A stretch of 64,000 bases of DNA from Seongchinamella unica (GTDB lineage: Bacteria; Pseudomonadota; Gammaproteobacteria; Pseudomonadales; Halieaceae), in assembly GCF_004354085.1 (NCBI RefSeq), contig NZ_SMSE01000001.1, positions 295,335-359,334 of the forward strand, in the 5' to 3' direction. Of the stretch, positions 10,940 through 19,360 are shown piece by piece. Position 1 is the stretch's first letter; every line of letters starts with the position of its first letter. A model generated the notes under the pieces. It had not been told where the DNA came from. It did no database searches and saw nothing but the letters and a program-made list of their open reading frames with translations. The translations under genes and the position numbers were made by a program.

Positions 10940-13041
10940 GCTCCTCGCTCCTCGTTAACGGCATCCAGCAGCCCCTGCACCGCTGGATCGGCAAAGACTT
11001 CGCTAGTGTCCAGCTGTTGTTTGCGCCGCCAGTTGGGGTATTCCCGATCGGTGCCGGGTATATTGACCGGTTCACGCAATAGCTGCAGGTCCTCGAGCTG
11101 CAGCAGCACCAGCCGGGAAGCACCCCGCGCCGCCGCCCGGTGAAGCGCCTCACACAGTTCCATATCGAATGCCCGATCAATCCCGTCGCCGGCCCGGCCA
11201 GCGGGCAGCAGGGAGCACCCCGCAAGCCATTCAAGTAGCCGCTCGCGATGTCGGCATCGCCCCTCGAGTTGCGTCTGCAATGCGTCGTCGTTCACGATCA
11301 AGCCGAGCTGCCGACGCCGGCGCAAATCGTCGGCACTCCACCAGTCAGCCAGTGTCGGCACATCATGGTTGGTCACCATGAACAGCGCATCCGGCTGCTT
11401 TTCCCCGGGTTCCACGAGGCGGCCATCGAGGTACTCGTCAAAGTATAGTACCCGGTTGCCGTAGATGCGGCCGTTATGCATTTGCTCGCGAAATTCCTGC
11501 GGCACCACTCCCAGGTCCTCACCAATTACCATGCAAGCATTACGCCGACTCTCCAGGCGCAACAGCGCCAGCATCTCATCCCGGGGGTAATAAACATACA
11601 GCCCACCGCCCGTCGAGCCGGGTTCCGAACCCGGCAGGCACCACCAGAGACGAGAGAGCGCCATGGCATGATCAATTCGCAGTGCACCCGCCGCGCTCAT
11701 GTTACTGCGCAACAGGCTGATAAAGTGACCAAACTGCTGCTGCCGCAATGTCACTGGATTGAGCGCGGGCAAACCCCAGTCCTGGCCCTGGTCGGCGAAA
11801 GGGTCTGGCGGTGCGCCAATTGTCGCGTTCGACACAAACAGCTCCGGAGCACCCTGTACTTCGCAGCCGGGAGGCACCGACCCCACCGCCAGGTCGCGCA
11901 TCAAGCCGATACGCATTCCCATGGCCAGGGCGTGGGTGTGGCAGTCCGCCAATTGCGCCTGCGCCTGCCACTGCAGGTAGGCAAAAAAGTGCGGCGAATC
12001 AGCATAGCGGCGGGCGTGGCGGTTGTGTACCGCCTCAAATGCGCTGAACGCTTCCAGGTCGGCGCCCTGCTCGTGCAGAAAGCGCTGGAATTGTCGACCG
12101 CGGGGCGTGCCTGCCTCCAGGTGCGTTGCTCCGAAATGCGCGTACAGCAGCTCGAAGACCTCGTATTTAAGGGCGTTGACAGCGTCGTAGTCCACCAGAG
12201 GCAGATCCCGTAACCCGGCACACCTTGCCTCTCTGTCAGGGGTCAGCGGATCGCGGCCGAGCGTACGCAGTTCATCCATATCCGCCATCCGCTGCGGATC
12301 GATATACAGCGGGTTGAGAAAGCGTCGATCAGAGGGCGCGTAGGGACTGGCGGCATATTTCTCGTCACTCAGCGCAGCATGCAGGGGATTGAGGCCGACC
12401 AGGTCGGCGCCCCGGGCTGCGGCCAGCTCGATCAGTTGCAGCAGATCGCTGAAGTCGCCTACGCCCCAATTGCGCTGTGAGCGCAAGGTGTAGAGCTGGC
12501 AGCTGATACCCCACAGTCGCTGCCCGTCACCCTCCGGAATATCCTGGCAATGGCGCGGACTGACAATGAGCTCGGCAGTCTCCTGGCGAGAGCCATTGCT
12601 GATCCGCAATTGGTGATAGCCCGGTGCCAGTTCGCCCAACGCGAGAGCGTGGGCACTGTATCGGCAGTCGTCGATATGGTACTCGCCCGTTTCCGGCAGT
12701 TCCGCGGGCACGCAGCTACCCTCCACCTGGGTGCCGTATTCGGTATCCACTTCCCAGAACAGCTTTTCAGCACGCCGCTGGGGGTGACTGTGCAGGTGAA
12801 TAACCGGCTGATCCTGGTCGACGATATAGAAAGGCCGCAACCACTGTAACCAGGGCGCGGCGTCCAGCTCAAACACCGCCCTGTTCACGGACGCCGGGTC
12901 GTCCGGGTCGTAACCCATCTCCCGCAGCGCCTGCAACCGGTCTTCACCGGGGACAGCGCGCCTATTGCCGTGATAGTCGGTGTATTCCGTGGAGACACCC
13001 GTGAGATACAGCAGTTTTTCCAGCTCATTCATAAACAGCAT
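10936..13041 (-). CDS. malQ: 4-alpha-glucanotransferase (amylomaltase)
   Basis: Disproportionates short maltodextrins left by phosphorylase and debranching, releasing glucose. The 701-residue protein is a GH77 member of the longer E. coli MalQ type. Motifs include GDFSDLLQLIELAAARGAD, RIDHAMALSRLWWCLPGSE near residue 450 (nucleophile Asp), ACMVIGEDLGVVPQEF near 500 (acid/base Glu) and TNHDVPTLADWW near 560. It is the first gene of the operon. A second in-frame ATG nine bases downstream (13032) could be the true start. The 187 bp upstream should hold the operon promoter, but no convincing -35/-10 pair was seen. Confidence 0.93.
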   Translation of the reverse strand: MLFMNELEKLLYLTGVSTEYTDYHGNRRAVPGEDRLQALREMGYDPDDPASVNRAVFELDAAPWLQWLRPFYIVDQDQPVIHLHSHPQRRAEKLFWEVDTEYGTQVEGSCVPAELPETGEYHIDDCRYSAHALALGELAPGYHQLRISNGSRQETAELIVSPRHCQDIPEGDGQRLWGISCQLYTLRSQRNWGVGDFSDLLQLIELAAARGADLVGLNPLHAALSDEKYAASPYAPSDRRFLNPLYIDPQRMADMDELRTLGRDPLTPDREARCAGLRDLPLVDYDAVNALKYEVFELLYAHFGATHLEAGTPRGRQFQRFLHEQGADLEAFSAFEAVHNRHARRYADSPHFFAYLQWQAQAQLADCHTHALAMGMRIGLMRDLAVGSVPPGCEVQGAPELFVSNATIGAPPDPFADQGQDWGLPALNPVTLRQQQFGHFISLLRSNMSAAGALRIDHAMALSRLWWCLPGSEPGSTGGGLYVYYPRDEMLALLRLESRRNACMVIGEDLGVVPQEFREQMHNGRIYGNRVLYFDEYLDGRLVEPGEKQPDALFMVTNHDVPTLADWWSADDLRRRRQLGLIVNDDALQTQLEGRCRHRERLLEWLAGCSLLPAGRAGDGIDRAFDMELCEALHRAAARGASRLVLLQLEDLQLLREPVNIPGTDREYPNWRRKQQLDTSEVFADPAVQGLLDAVNEERGA

Positions 13042-13228
13042 CCATGCGCGATAATCGGTCGCGGGGATGATCCATTCTTACTCCGGACCCGTTGCGGATA
13101 GTTTCCAGTGCGTGCTTGCCTGCCTTGGTCCATCGCGGTCAGCGGCCCATGTCTATGCCACCCCGCGCCCGCCGGAACGGCGCCGGCGAGCAGCGGCTGC
13201 GCATGCCTGAAACTGGCGCTGGGGACAA

Positions 13229-14530
13229 CTAGGGCCGCGCCTGGAACAGCCCCAGCAGGGCCGCGGTCATCCCGTTGACGCCGGCGCTGATGGTCGGACC
13301 GGCATCCGGGGCAAACTTTGCCGAGTGCAGGCTGGGCAGCGTGAGCTTGCCTGCTTGCGCCGCGGCGATGCTGGCGGGGCTGACGGCGCCCAGCCACAGG
13401 ATACTGCCAGGTACCCGTTCTTCGGTGCGGCCATAGCGGGAGAAATCCTCGCCGCCCATGACCGGATCTATTTCCAGAGCGGCCGACTCGCCCAGGGCCT
13501 GCCGGACCAGGCCGGCTACTTTGGTGACCAGTTCCGGGTCGTTGTAGACGGCCGGGGTGTACTCGTCGGCCACGGTGACAAGCGGCAGGCGGTCCTCCGG
13601 CATGCCGGCCGTGCGCGCAACGCCCTGGCTGATTTCTTCAATCCTTCTCAGCAGCATGGCGCGAGTGGCGTCGGAGTAGCTGCGCACGGTGAGCTGCATT
13701 TTGACCTCGTCGGAGATGATGTTGTGCTTGGTGCCGCCATGAATGGAGCCGACCGTGATCACCGCGGGGTCCAGCGGTGACAGCTCGCGACTGACAATCG
13801 CCTGCAGGCCCAGCACTATCTCCGCAGCCATCAGCACCGGGTCGATGGTGGTATGAGGGTAGGCGCCATGACCGCCGCGCCCGTAAACGCTGATGTCCAC
13901 CTCGTCGACATTGGCCAGGGCGTAACCACTGACATAGCCGAACTGCCCGGCAGGCAGTGAAGCGCTGACATGCAGGGCCAGATTGGCGTCGGGCACACCG
14001 AAGCGCCGGTACAGGCCGTCCTGCAGCATGGCAAGGGCGCCGGCGCCGAGTTCCTCGGCCGGCTGGCCAACCAGCAACAGGGTACCCTGCCATTCACTGC
14101 GGCGGGCGATCATCTGGCTGGCCACGCCCAACAACACGGTCATGTGAACATCGTGGCCGCAGCCATGCATCACCGGCACCTTTTCACCGGAGGGAATGAC
14201 GCCGGTTGCCTCACTGGCAAAGGGCAACCCAGTATCCTCCGGGATCGGCAGGCCGTCCATATCGGCGCGGTACATCAGGGTCGGGCCGTCACCGTTGTCC
14301 AGTTTTGCCACCAGTCCGTGGCCGCCGATACCGGTGCTGACGACGTAGCCCATGCTCGAGAGTTCCCTGGCCAGGTAGGCGGCGGTCTGCGCCTCCTGCA
14401 GGGAGAGCTCAGGGTGGCTGTGGAGGTGTCGATAGTGGGCCATCAGCGCGGCGTCGGTCAGCGCGGCGGACTGGGCGGTGAGGGCCAGCAGGCCAAGGCT
14501 GGCCAGGACGATGCGCAGGGTATGCGGCAT
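13229..14530 (-). CDS. Secreted M20-family amidohydrolase
   Basis: A zinc amidohydrolase of the M20D group (hippurate or N-acyl amino acid hydrolase like). The first 23 residues form a signal peptide (hydrophobic run ending TAQSAA), so it should act in the periplasm. Visible motifs are YRADMDGLPI near residue 88, HGCGHDVHM near 121 (metal ligands), GQPAEELGAGA near 153 with the catalytic Glu pair, GRGGHGAYPHTTIDP near 215 in the dimerisation domain, and MGGEDFSRY near 385. The length of 433 is normal. It is a stand-alone gene upstream of and in the same direction as the glg operon; a link is unproven. The natural substrate is unknown. Confidence 0.9.
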   Translation of the reverse strand: MPHTLRIVLASLGLLALTAQSAALTDAALMAHYRHLHSHPELSLQEAQTAAYLARELSSMGYVVSTGIGGHGLVAKLDNGDGPTLMYRADMDGLPIPEDTGLPFASEATGVIPSGEKVPVMHGCGHDVHMTVLLGVASQMIARRSEWQGTLLLVGQPAEELGAGALAMLQDGLYRRFGVPDANLALHVSASLPAGQFGYVSGYALANVDEVDISVYGRGGHGAYPHTTIDPVLMAAEIVLGLQAIVSRELSPLDPAVITVGSIHGGTKHNIISDEVKMQLTVRSYSDATRAMLLRRIEEISQGVARTAGMPEDRLPLVTVADEYTPAVYNDPELVTKVAGLVRQALGESAALEIDPVMGGEDFSRYGRTEERVPGSILWLGAVSPASIAAAQAGKLTLPSLHSAKFAPDAGPTISAGVNGMTAALLGLFQARP

Positions 14531-14797
14531 GAAAGACTCCGTATCTAAAGGGGTGTAGCCCTTTCACGATAGCGGAATTGGCCGGTGGCGGGTAGTGATT
14601 TCCGGTCGGGTGTGAGCGCCTGGTAGATCACTTGGCCTGCTCGCCTCTGCCGACGACTTGGTACTTTTCAACCGCTGCTGGCCCACTACGGGAATCCGTC
14701 AGGTTACGACACAAGCCTGAACCATGGCGCGATAATCGCCGGCTGCCGACTCACTCCCACTCGATTATCAATAGGCCTTTTTTATCTCTTAAATTCA
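14531..14797. other. Intergenic stretch with no recognisable gene
   Basis: Between the M20 amidohydrolase and the MaoC relic no start codon with a ribosome site or family-like frame was found. The right half turns AT-rich (14760-14830) compared with the GC-rich DNA to its left, marking the start of the relic-filled zone. The upstream region of the amidohydrolase gene (read leftwards) must lie here. Confidence 0.5.
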
Positions 14798-15382
14798 ATG
14801 ACTTATTATCCTGCTAATTGGCAATACCACGAAAAATACCATGCTCAGACAAACCTTCGAAAGGTTCGGATAAATTGCCTATTAAGCAATGATACACAGC
14901 ACACCAAGCATCTGGGTCTTGATTTGCAGGTGCATGGCCTCCTACCCCTACGCCATGGTGACATAGTGTACGCCACCAATCCCGATCATCTCGATGAGGG
15001 AGCGGCTACCGCGGGAAGTCGCGGCGAACTGATGGCGCCGGCCACCATGCTGTTCGTGTGGAATCAGACTGACTACGCGGTCGCCGGCACCGGGCGCCCG
15101 AAGGACCCCCAGGTGGAGCTGGTCGAGCTGCTGGATGCCCACAGCTACAACGGCATCGTGCCCACCGACACGACCCAGGATTATGTCCGGGAACTGCGGC
15201 TGGGGGATGTAATCTCCCAGCGCACGGTGATCGACAACATCTCTGAGCGCAAGACCACCGAGCTGGGCGAGGGTTATTTCTACGAGACAGTGACCGAGTT
15301 CACCGACCAGAACGGTGAGGCGGTTGGGCGCCAGACCTTCAAGGTGCTCAAGTTCCGCCCCGTAAAGAACGACCAGGCCTGA
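14798..15382 (+). pseudogene. MaoC-like hot-dog dehydratase, N-terminal relic
   Basis: The frame is open, but only codons from about 14978 onward look like protein of a known family: MAPATMLFVWNQTDYA followed by RELRLGDVISQRTVI, DNISERKTTELGEGYF and TVTEFTDQNGEAVGRQTFK, the MaoC/FAS1 N-terminal dehydratase fold found in acyl-CoA hydratase heterodimers. The first ~60 residues do not resemble the family, so the true N-terminus seems lost. It is followed after 15 bp by a second MaoC piece, as in intact two-subunit operons. Probably a non-functional remnant, since the partner is also cut; a short functional protein cannot be excluded. Confidence 0.6.
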
Positions 15383-15397
15383 GTGGAGACCGCGACC

Positions 15398-15622
15398 ATG
15401 ACACAGAATCTGAAAAGCAGTGAGATCAGCGTGGGCCAGACCTTGCCCGAGCGCCCCATTCCCGTCACCACCTCGCTGGTGACCTGCGCCGCCCTGGCCA
15501 CCCGGGATTTCGAGAAGGTGCACCACGACAAGGGCTTCGCCCAGCCCGACGGCATGCCGGATGTCTACATGAACATCCTGGCCAGCCAGGGGCTTACCGA
15601 GACTGGTGGAAATGGTCAGTGA
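15398..15622 (+). pseudogene. MaoC-like dehydratase, partner subunit, 5' fragment
   Basis: Starts with a plausible ATG and reads through LKSSEISVGQTLPERPI, TRDFEKVHHDKGFA and DVYMNILASQGL, the opening of a MaoC C-domain enzyme with the catalytic-loop Asp and His (DFEKVHHD). The homology breaks near 15595, where the opposite strand becomes a TonB-receptor fragment, so the gene was cut by a rearrangement and ends after a few unrelated codons. About half the domain is missing. Confidence 0.75.
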
Positions 15623-16209
15623 ATGACCCTCGACGTCGGCCGTAGAAAAGGGCATATGGTCGGCCTGCCTCGAGCCGACCCGGCCTGCGCCACGTGCGAT
15701 CGCACTGCTGTATGCGGAAATGAAAGTCTGCAGGGAGGGGATCAGTCGATGGGTAATCCGGGGATCGGTGCCGGGAATTTGCACCCAGCCCTGCGCCGCT
15801 GCCAGGACTCCGCGCATGGCATCTATGCGGCTGACAATGCCGGCGGCGTCCAGCGGTATCAGGTCGACAACCTTTAGTACTTTATTGGTCTCGCGCAGAC
15901 GACTGCTGTCGAAACGGTAGGATACCAGGCTGTCCGCCGTGACCTGCCAGTCCAACGCGCCGCGAAAGACCTCGCGATTGGTATCCATGAAGTCCAGTTC
16001 ACCCGACACCGTGTTGTCGTAGAAACCGTCGCACTCCCGGTTCTGGTAGCCAAAACTGGCAGTCAGGGAGCGCAGTGGGCCCGACACATCGCCGCAGGTC
16101 GGCGTATCGACGTTGCTCTTGATTTCCTGCTGGGCATACTTGCCCAGGATCCCCGAGACCTTCGTGCCCAGTTCGCCACTGAGTGGACGGGTAATGATAT
16201 TCAGCGCTC
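15594..16209 (-). pseudogene. TonB-dependent receptor fragment (plug end and first strands)
   Basis: About 205 residues in one frame without a stop align to residues roughly 165-370 of the intact receptor at 36574-39138. Matching stretches include ALNIITRPLSGELG against ALSIVTKAPTGEFG, DPRITHRLIPSLQ against DPRITQRLIPSLE, and SRQADHMPFSTADVEGHS against SAQADHMPITDTVGDGHS. Both ends are missing: no signal peptide or TonB box and no barrel C-terminus. The left edge abuts the truncated MaoC gene at about 15595. The lack of stops suggests the deletion is recent or the fragment is short enough to escape them. Confidence 0.9.
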
Positions 16210-16312
16210 ATTTATCGCTTTTTACTGCCCCACCCGCAAGCGAATTTTTCTCGCAGTCCCTACAGCAACTGCAGCACACAAGGGCGGACGCCGGACCGCA
16301 GCCAACTGCTAC

Positions 16313-16328
16313 CGGACTTTTACAGTCA
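16313..16328. repeat. 16-bp element, copy 1 of a scattered motif
   Basis: CGGACTTTTACAGTCA here matches CGGACTTTTACAATCA at 36385-36400 in 15 of 16 positions, and a weaker form lies at 17303-17318. Copies 1 and 2 sit in non-coding DNA next to related genes (receptor relic, 365-residue secreted protein). It may be a regulatory site or leftover homology of the duplicated cluster. Confidence 0.4.
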
Positions 16329-16424
16329 CTTTGATAGTCATCGGCTGAACAGCGTGGCCTCACGATTGACCGGATAGGTCCACCGGTCTAGTCTTTTTAG
16401 GCCTGCCCGCCACTGGAGCTTCGC

Positions 16425-16787
16425 ATGCCGCCTTCCCCAGAGTCCGCCAGCCAGTTGCCACTGCCACCACCCACGCCGGTCGAAATCAGCCTGATGAGCG
16501 AAAACGACCATTACGTCTTTCGCACCGAGACAGGTCAGTCGCTGTATGTACGCACGGCTGATCGAACGCTGGAATCGACCTGCGGGGAAACCTGCCTGCG
16601 CGACTGGTCACCGCTAGCTGCCTCGGGCAAGCGAACGCGAAGTGTCGGAGACTGGGACAGCTTCACCGGCGTCGACGGCAAGCTGCAATGGGCCTACCGG
16701 GGTAAACCGGTCTACACCTACCGCGCTGCTTGCACCGCGCCGCCCGAGTCAATCCCGGCGGAGCACTGGCAGCTACTGCAGCCCTGA
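16425..16787 (+). CDS. Single-unit Lipoprotein_15-like protein
   Basis: A 120-residue protein with one copy of the repeat seen several times in the 433-residue protein at 30661-31962: a TGQSLYVRT strand, a CGETCLRDWSPL segment with two cysteines and KLQWAYRGKPVYTY. This pattern is typical of the Lipoprotein_15/COG4315 family, whose function is unknown. No clear signal peptide is present in the proline-rich N-terminus, so location is uncertain; a start farther in is possible. It lies between relics on the other strand but is itself uninterrupted. It may be a surviving gene or an isolated repeat unit. Confidence 0.55.
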   Translation: MPPSPESASQLPLPPPTPVEISLMSENDHYVFRTETGQSLYVRTADRTLESTCGETCLRDWSPLAASGKRTRSVGDWDSFTGVDGKLQWAYRGKPVYTYRAACTAPPESIPAEHWQLLQP

Positions 16788-16800
16788 ACAGACAGGACTC

Positions 16801-17280
16801 TCAGCGTTCCAGCGCGGGATCGTCGGTACGCGGCACCCGGATGGCATAAAAGCCCGCTCCGGGTAGCGCATTGATACGATGCCTCAGAATCTGGGCGGGC
16901 TCGAGATCCTCTGTGTAGGTATAGACAGGCCGCCCGCGGTAGGCCCACTGGCCACACCCTGGGGTTGGGATTGCTGTCTTCGTAAGTCAGCCCCAAGGGG
17001 CATGGTAGACGGGATGTGGAATCTCGACGATGCTCCACTCGCCGGAAGCACGAGCCCGAGATCCCGCGCAGCGGCTCCCGCCCCTGATAAACGGCCTGCC
17101 CCTGGTAACTGTATTGGTGAATCCCCCTGCTGTGCCAGGTTTCCGTGCAACCCACCATCCGCGCCATCTGATTGTCCACGGCGATACCTTCCGCGTTGAA
17201 GAACTTTTGATGGCCACAGGAATTCTCAGTGGCCCTGCCGTCTCGGTACCGTCAAGGAGAGAGCCCCCAGGCACAGGTCA
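16801..17280 (-). pseudogene. Chimeric relic: 365-residue secreted protein joined to repeat protein tail
   Basis: Reading leftwards, the first part matches the secreted protein at 35126-36223: LDGTET then, after a frame change, ENSCGHQKFFNAEGIAVDN and QMARMVGCTETW (intact: NSCRHEKF, TAVDNQLARVVGCTASW). It then becomes the C-terminal part of the Lipoprotein_15 protein at 30661-31962: HQYSYQGQAVYQG, EWSIVEIPHPVYHAP and, after another frame change, AYRGRPVYTYTEDLEPA and LPGAGFYAIRVP (intact: AYRGRPVYTFVDDDEPA, LPGSGFFAIQ). Two genes have thus been fused by deletion and hit by at least two frameshifts. It is not expected to make a functional protein. Confidence 0.85.
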
Positions 17281-17302
17281 AAGGACCGAAACCTAAGCTT
17301 AC

Positions 17303-17318
17303 CGAACTTTAACCATCA
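17303..17318. repeat. 16-bp element, weak copy 3
   Basis: CGAACTTTAACCATCA agrees with the element at 36385-36400 in 13 of 16 positions. It lies just upstream of the chimeric relic (read leftwards) and about 90 bp before the AraC gene (read rightwards). A binding site for that regulator is one possibility; chance is another. Confidence 0.25.
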
Positions 17319-17408
17319 GTCTCGCAGCACCCTTTGCCTGCCGCCAGTGTCATGGGCTACTCTGGAGGTTCCTGAAGCAGCCCAGGTCGATCCCCACAAG
17401 ATCCTTGA

Positions 17409-18461
17409 ATGAGCAACGATCACTTTGAAATCTCGGTACAGTACCTCGCGCCTATCCTGAACGAACTGGAAAAACGCGGCTATACGCTGCGGGAAGTCTT
17501 CGCGTATGCAGGCCTGCAGCTGCCTGCCAACTGCGACAACCCGGGCAGTGTGGTTCTCCCGGTGCTAGACTTCTCGACTCTCTATGGCCGAGCCCTCGCC
17601 CTGCTGGAAGTCGAGACCAGCGAAAGACTGGATAAACGCCCCTCCGACAAAGGGCGACTTGAAGTCATGTGTTGCGTCGCCATCGCCTGCCCCGACCTGA
17701 GAAATGCCGCCCGGCAGCTTTCCACGCTCAGCCGCTTCAGCCATCCCCAGGACATCACCATTCATCTGGAAGAGAGGGAGGATAGCGCGCGACTCATTCT
17801 TGACTTTCATCGCAGCTCGCAAGACACCGCATCCCTGCTGGTTGCGGCAGCCTCGCTGATATTCCTGCACCAGATTTTTTCCTGGGTGATTGGCAGCCGC
17901 ATCAGGCTGCGTGAGCTGCACCTCAAGTCACCCGAACCGAAGGAGTCCATCAGCTTGCTGGACTTGCTCGACGCACCGGTTATCTACGAGCATGACTGCG
18001 ACGCGATGGTTTTTGACGCCGACATCCTGGACTGGCCAGTGATCCGCACCTACGCGGACCTGCAGAAGATCATCGATTACATACCCTTCGACATTTGGTA
18101 CAGCGGCGGCGTCGACCTGCCCATGGCCGGCAGGATCCGAAACATGTTTGTCTCCGCCTTGCACGATAACCTGCCGATCCCTTCGACGTCCTCTCTCTGT
18201 CAGATCTTTCATGTCAGCGAAGCCACACTGCGCCGCAGGCTGCGCGACGAGAACAGCAGCTACTCGTCAATCCGGGAAGAGAGCCAAAAGAAGTTCGCCG
18301 AGTATATGCTGCGTTGCACCGATGAGCCGATCAGCGATATTGCACTGCGGGCGGGCTTCGGCGACGACCGGGCATTCCGCCGGGCCTTCCAGCGCTGGCT
18401 GGATATCAGTCCATCCCGCTACCGGGCCACGAACTCCGTCGAGAGCCCCGACAAATCCTGA
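17409..18461 (+). CDS. AraC-family transcriptional regulator
   Basis: A 350-residue regulator with a large N-terminal ligand-sensing domain (Arabinose_bd type, as in OruR/ArgR-like activators) and a C-terminal AraC DNA-binding domain. The first helix-turn-helix includes SLCQIFHVSEATLRRRLRD near residue 265, the second DIALRAGFGDDRAFRRAFQR near 320, ending in the conserved SPSRYR. It is an intact gene in a field of relics, so it may have governed the decayed cluster or may still act on the related cluster at 28-39 kb. The ribosome site is weak. Confidence 0.9.
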   Translation: MSNDHFEISVQYLAPILNELEKRGYTLREVFAYAGLQLPANCDNPGSVVLPVLDFSTLYGRALALLEVETSERLDKRPSDKGRLEVMCCVAIACPDLRNAARQLSTLSRFSHPQDITIHLEEREDSARLILDFHRSSQDTASLLVAAASLIFLHQIFSWVIGSRIRLRELHLKSPEPKESISLLDLLDAPVIYEHDCDAMVFDADILDWPVIRTYADLQKIIDYIPFDIWYSGGVDLPMAGRIRNMFVSALHDNLPIPSTSSLCQIFHVSEATLRRRLRDENSSYSSIREESQKKFAEYMLRCTDEPISDIALRAGFGDDRAFRRAFQRWLDISPSRYRATNSVESPDKS

Positions 18462-18479
18462 GGGCCTCCCGGATTTCTG

Positions 18480-18655
18480 TCAGGGTGTCCAATTGGGATA
18501 CGCGCGCCTAAAACGCTTCTTATTGGGCATGACCACAGTCGGCAGGGTAGCGGCATTGGCTTCGAATTCCACCGGCACCATCCCGTTACGGTAAAGCAAA
18601 TAGGCAGGCAATGCATGGACCTCGCTGTCACCCAGTGACTGTGGCTGCGTGTCGA
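18480..18655 (-). pseudogene. SoxD-like cytochrome c, C-terminal relic
   Basis: The last ~58 residues of a homologue of the cytochrome at 28351-28905, in one frame with a normal stop: QPQSLGDSEVHALPAYLLYR against HPQSLDDNEVYALTAYLLYR, then FEANAATLPTVVMPN against FEANASALPKVVMPN and RAYPNWTP against RAYPDWNP. The CxxCH haem motif and signal peptide are absent. The upstream edge abuts a VOC-family relic. This is the fourth piece of the 28-39 kb cluster found in the decayed zone. Confidence 0.88.
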
Positions 18656-18659
18656 GGGA

Positions 18660-18929
18660 TCAACCCTGGAGAGTGACGTCCGTCGCGGGAAGGGCGCCGG
18701 CCAGATCATCCAGCCGACTCCAGTAGCCGGACGGATCACCGTCCAACTGCAAGAGGTTTTCCGCAGGGTCTTCTGCCCAATAACTGCCCTCGACGTCATA
18801 AGGCAAGGTTCTGAACTTCCGACCAAGGGACTCCAGCTTATTCGCCAAGGTTTTGGCCTCAATTCTCCCAAGGGCGAGCGCCACGTGATCCAGTCCGGGA
18901 GCACCGACGGGTGCCGCTTTTCTTATATG
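18660..18929 (-). pseudogene. VOC/glyoxalase-family C-terminal fragment
   Basis: Ninety open codons beginning after a stop: APGLDHVALALG, then LESLGRKFRTLPYDVEGSYW, AEDPAENLLQLDGDP and a normal end. This is the vicinal-oxygen-chelate fold ending, with the metal-ligand-like His in LDHVALA; the usual C-terminal Glu of xxPxGNxxEL is replaced (DPAENLLQL). The first module and the start are missing. It may be a fragment, or a short protein with a start at the ATG-less edge; a relic is more likely. Confidence 0.6.
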
Positions 18930-18989
18930 TTACGGCAGGCACACCTCACACTCCAGGCTTGGCAAAGGTCGGGGACTTCCCTAAGAAGG

Positions 18990-19304
18990 TCATTCGCAGA
19001 GCAAATCTCCCGCACGATTATCCACCGTAACGAGGTTTTCATAGAAAGTAACCTCTGGCACGCAACCCATGTTTTTCTTGAAGTCTTCCAGGAAAGCCTC
19101 ATTGAAAAACGCTTCTGCATTGGCCCGCGAGTCCCACAGATACACAGATAGCCCAAGGCCCTGGGACTCGTTGTAGCAGAACTGCTTGCTGTAAAGATGC
19201 GGCATGCCTTTGAACATGCTCTCTGCCCCCTGCTTGAGCATGGGCGCGACTTGTTCGCGGGGAGGATTGCCAGCGATGGTGTATTTGACAATAACGGTGA
19301 TCAT
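18990..19304 (-). CDS. YdhR/ABM-like small mono-oxygenase-fold protein
   Basis: A 104-residue protein with the ferredoxin-like alpha-beta pattern of the antibiotic-biosynthesis-monooxygenase/YdhR group: ITVIVKYTIAG at the start, HLYSKQFCYNE near residue 36, LSVYLWDSRANAEAFFNEAF near 52. Such proteins act on aromatic or quinone-like substrates or have no known activity. The start has a clear GGAGAAC ribosome site. It follows the GMC oxidoreductase by 56 bp and is the last intact gene of the PhyH-GST-GMC operon. Function is inferred only from the fold. Confidence 0.75.
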   Translation of the reverse strand: MITVIVKYTIAGNPPREQVAPMLKQGAESMFKGMPHLYSKQFCYNESQGLGLSVYLWDSRANAEAFFNEAFLEDFKKNMGCVPEVTFYENLVTVDNRAGDLLCE

Positions 19305-19360
19305 GTTGTTCTCCAGTCTCTTGCTATCAAGCCTTCGTATACGCAGCCCTCAGGGCCACA

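Noticed and set aside
14948-16087. Single 379-codon minus-strand gene
   Set aside because: Only the right part is receptor-like; the left part is antisense to the MaoC relics, so the frame is a chance join.
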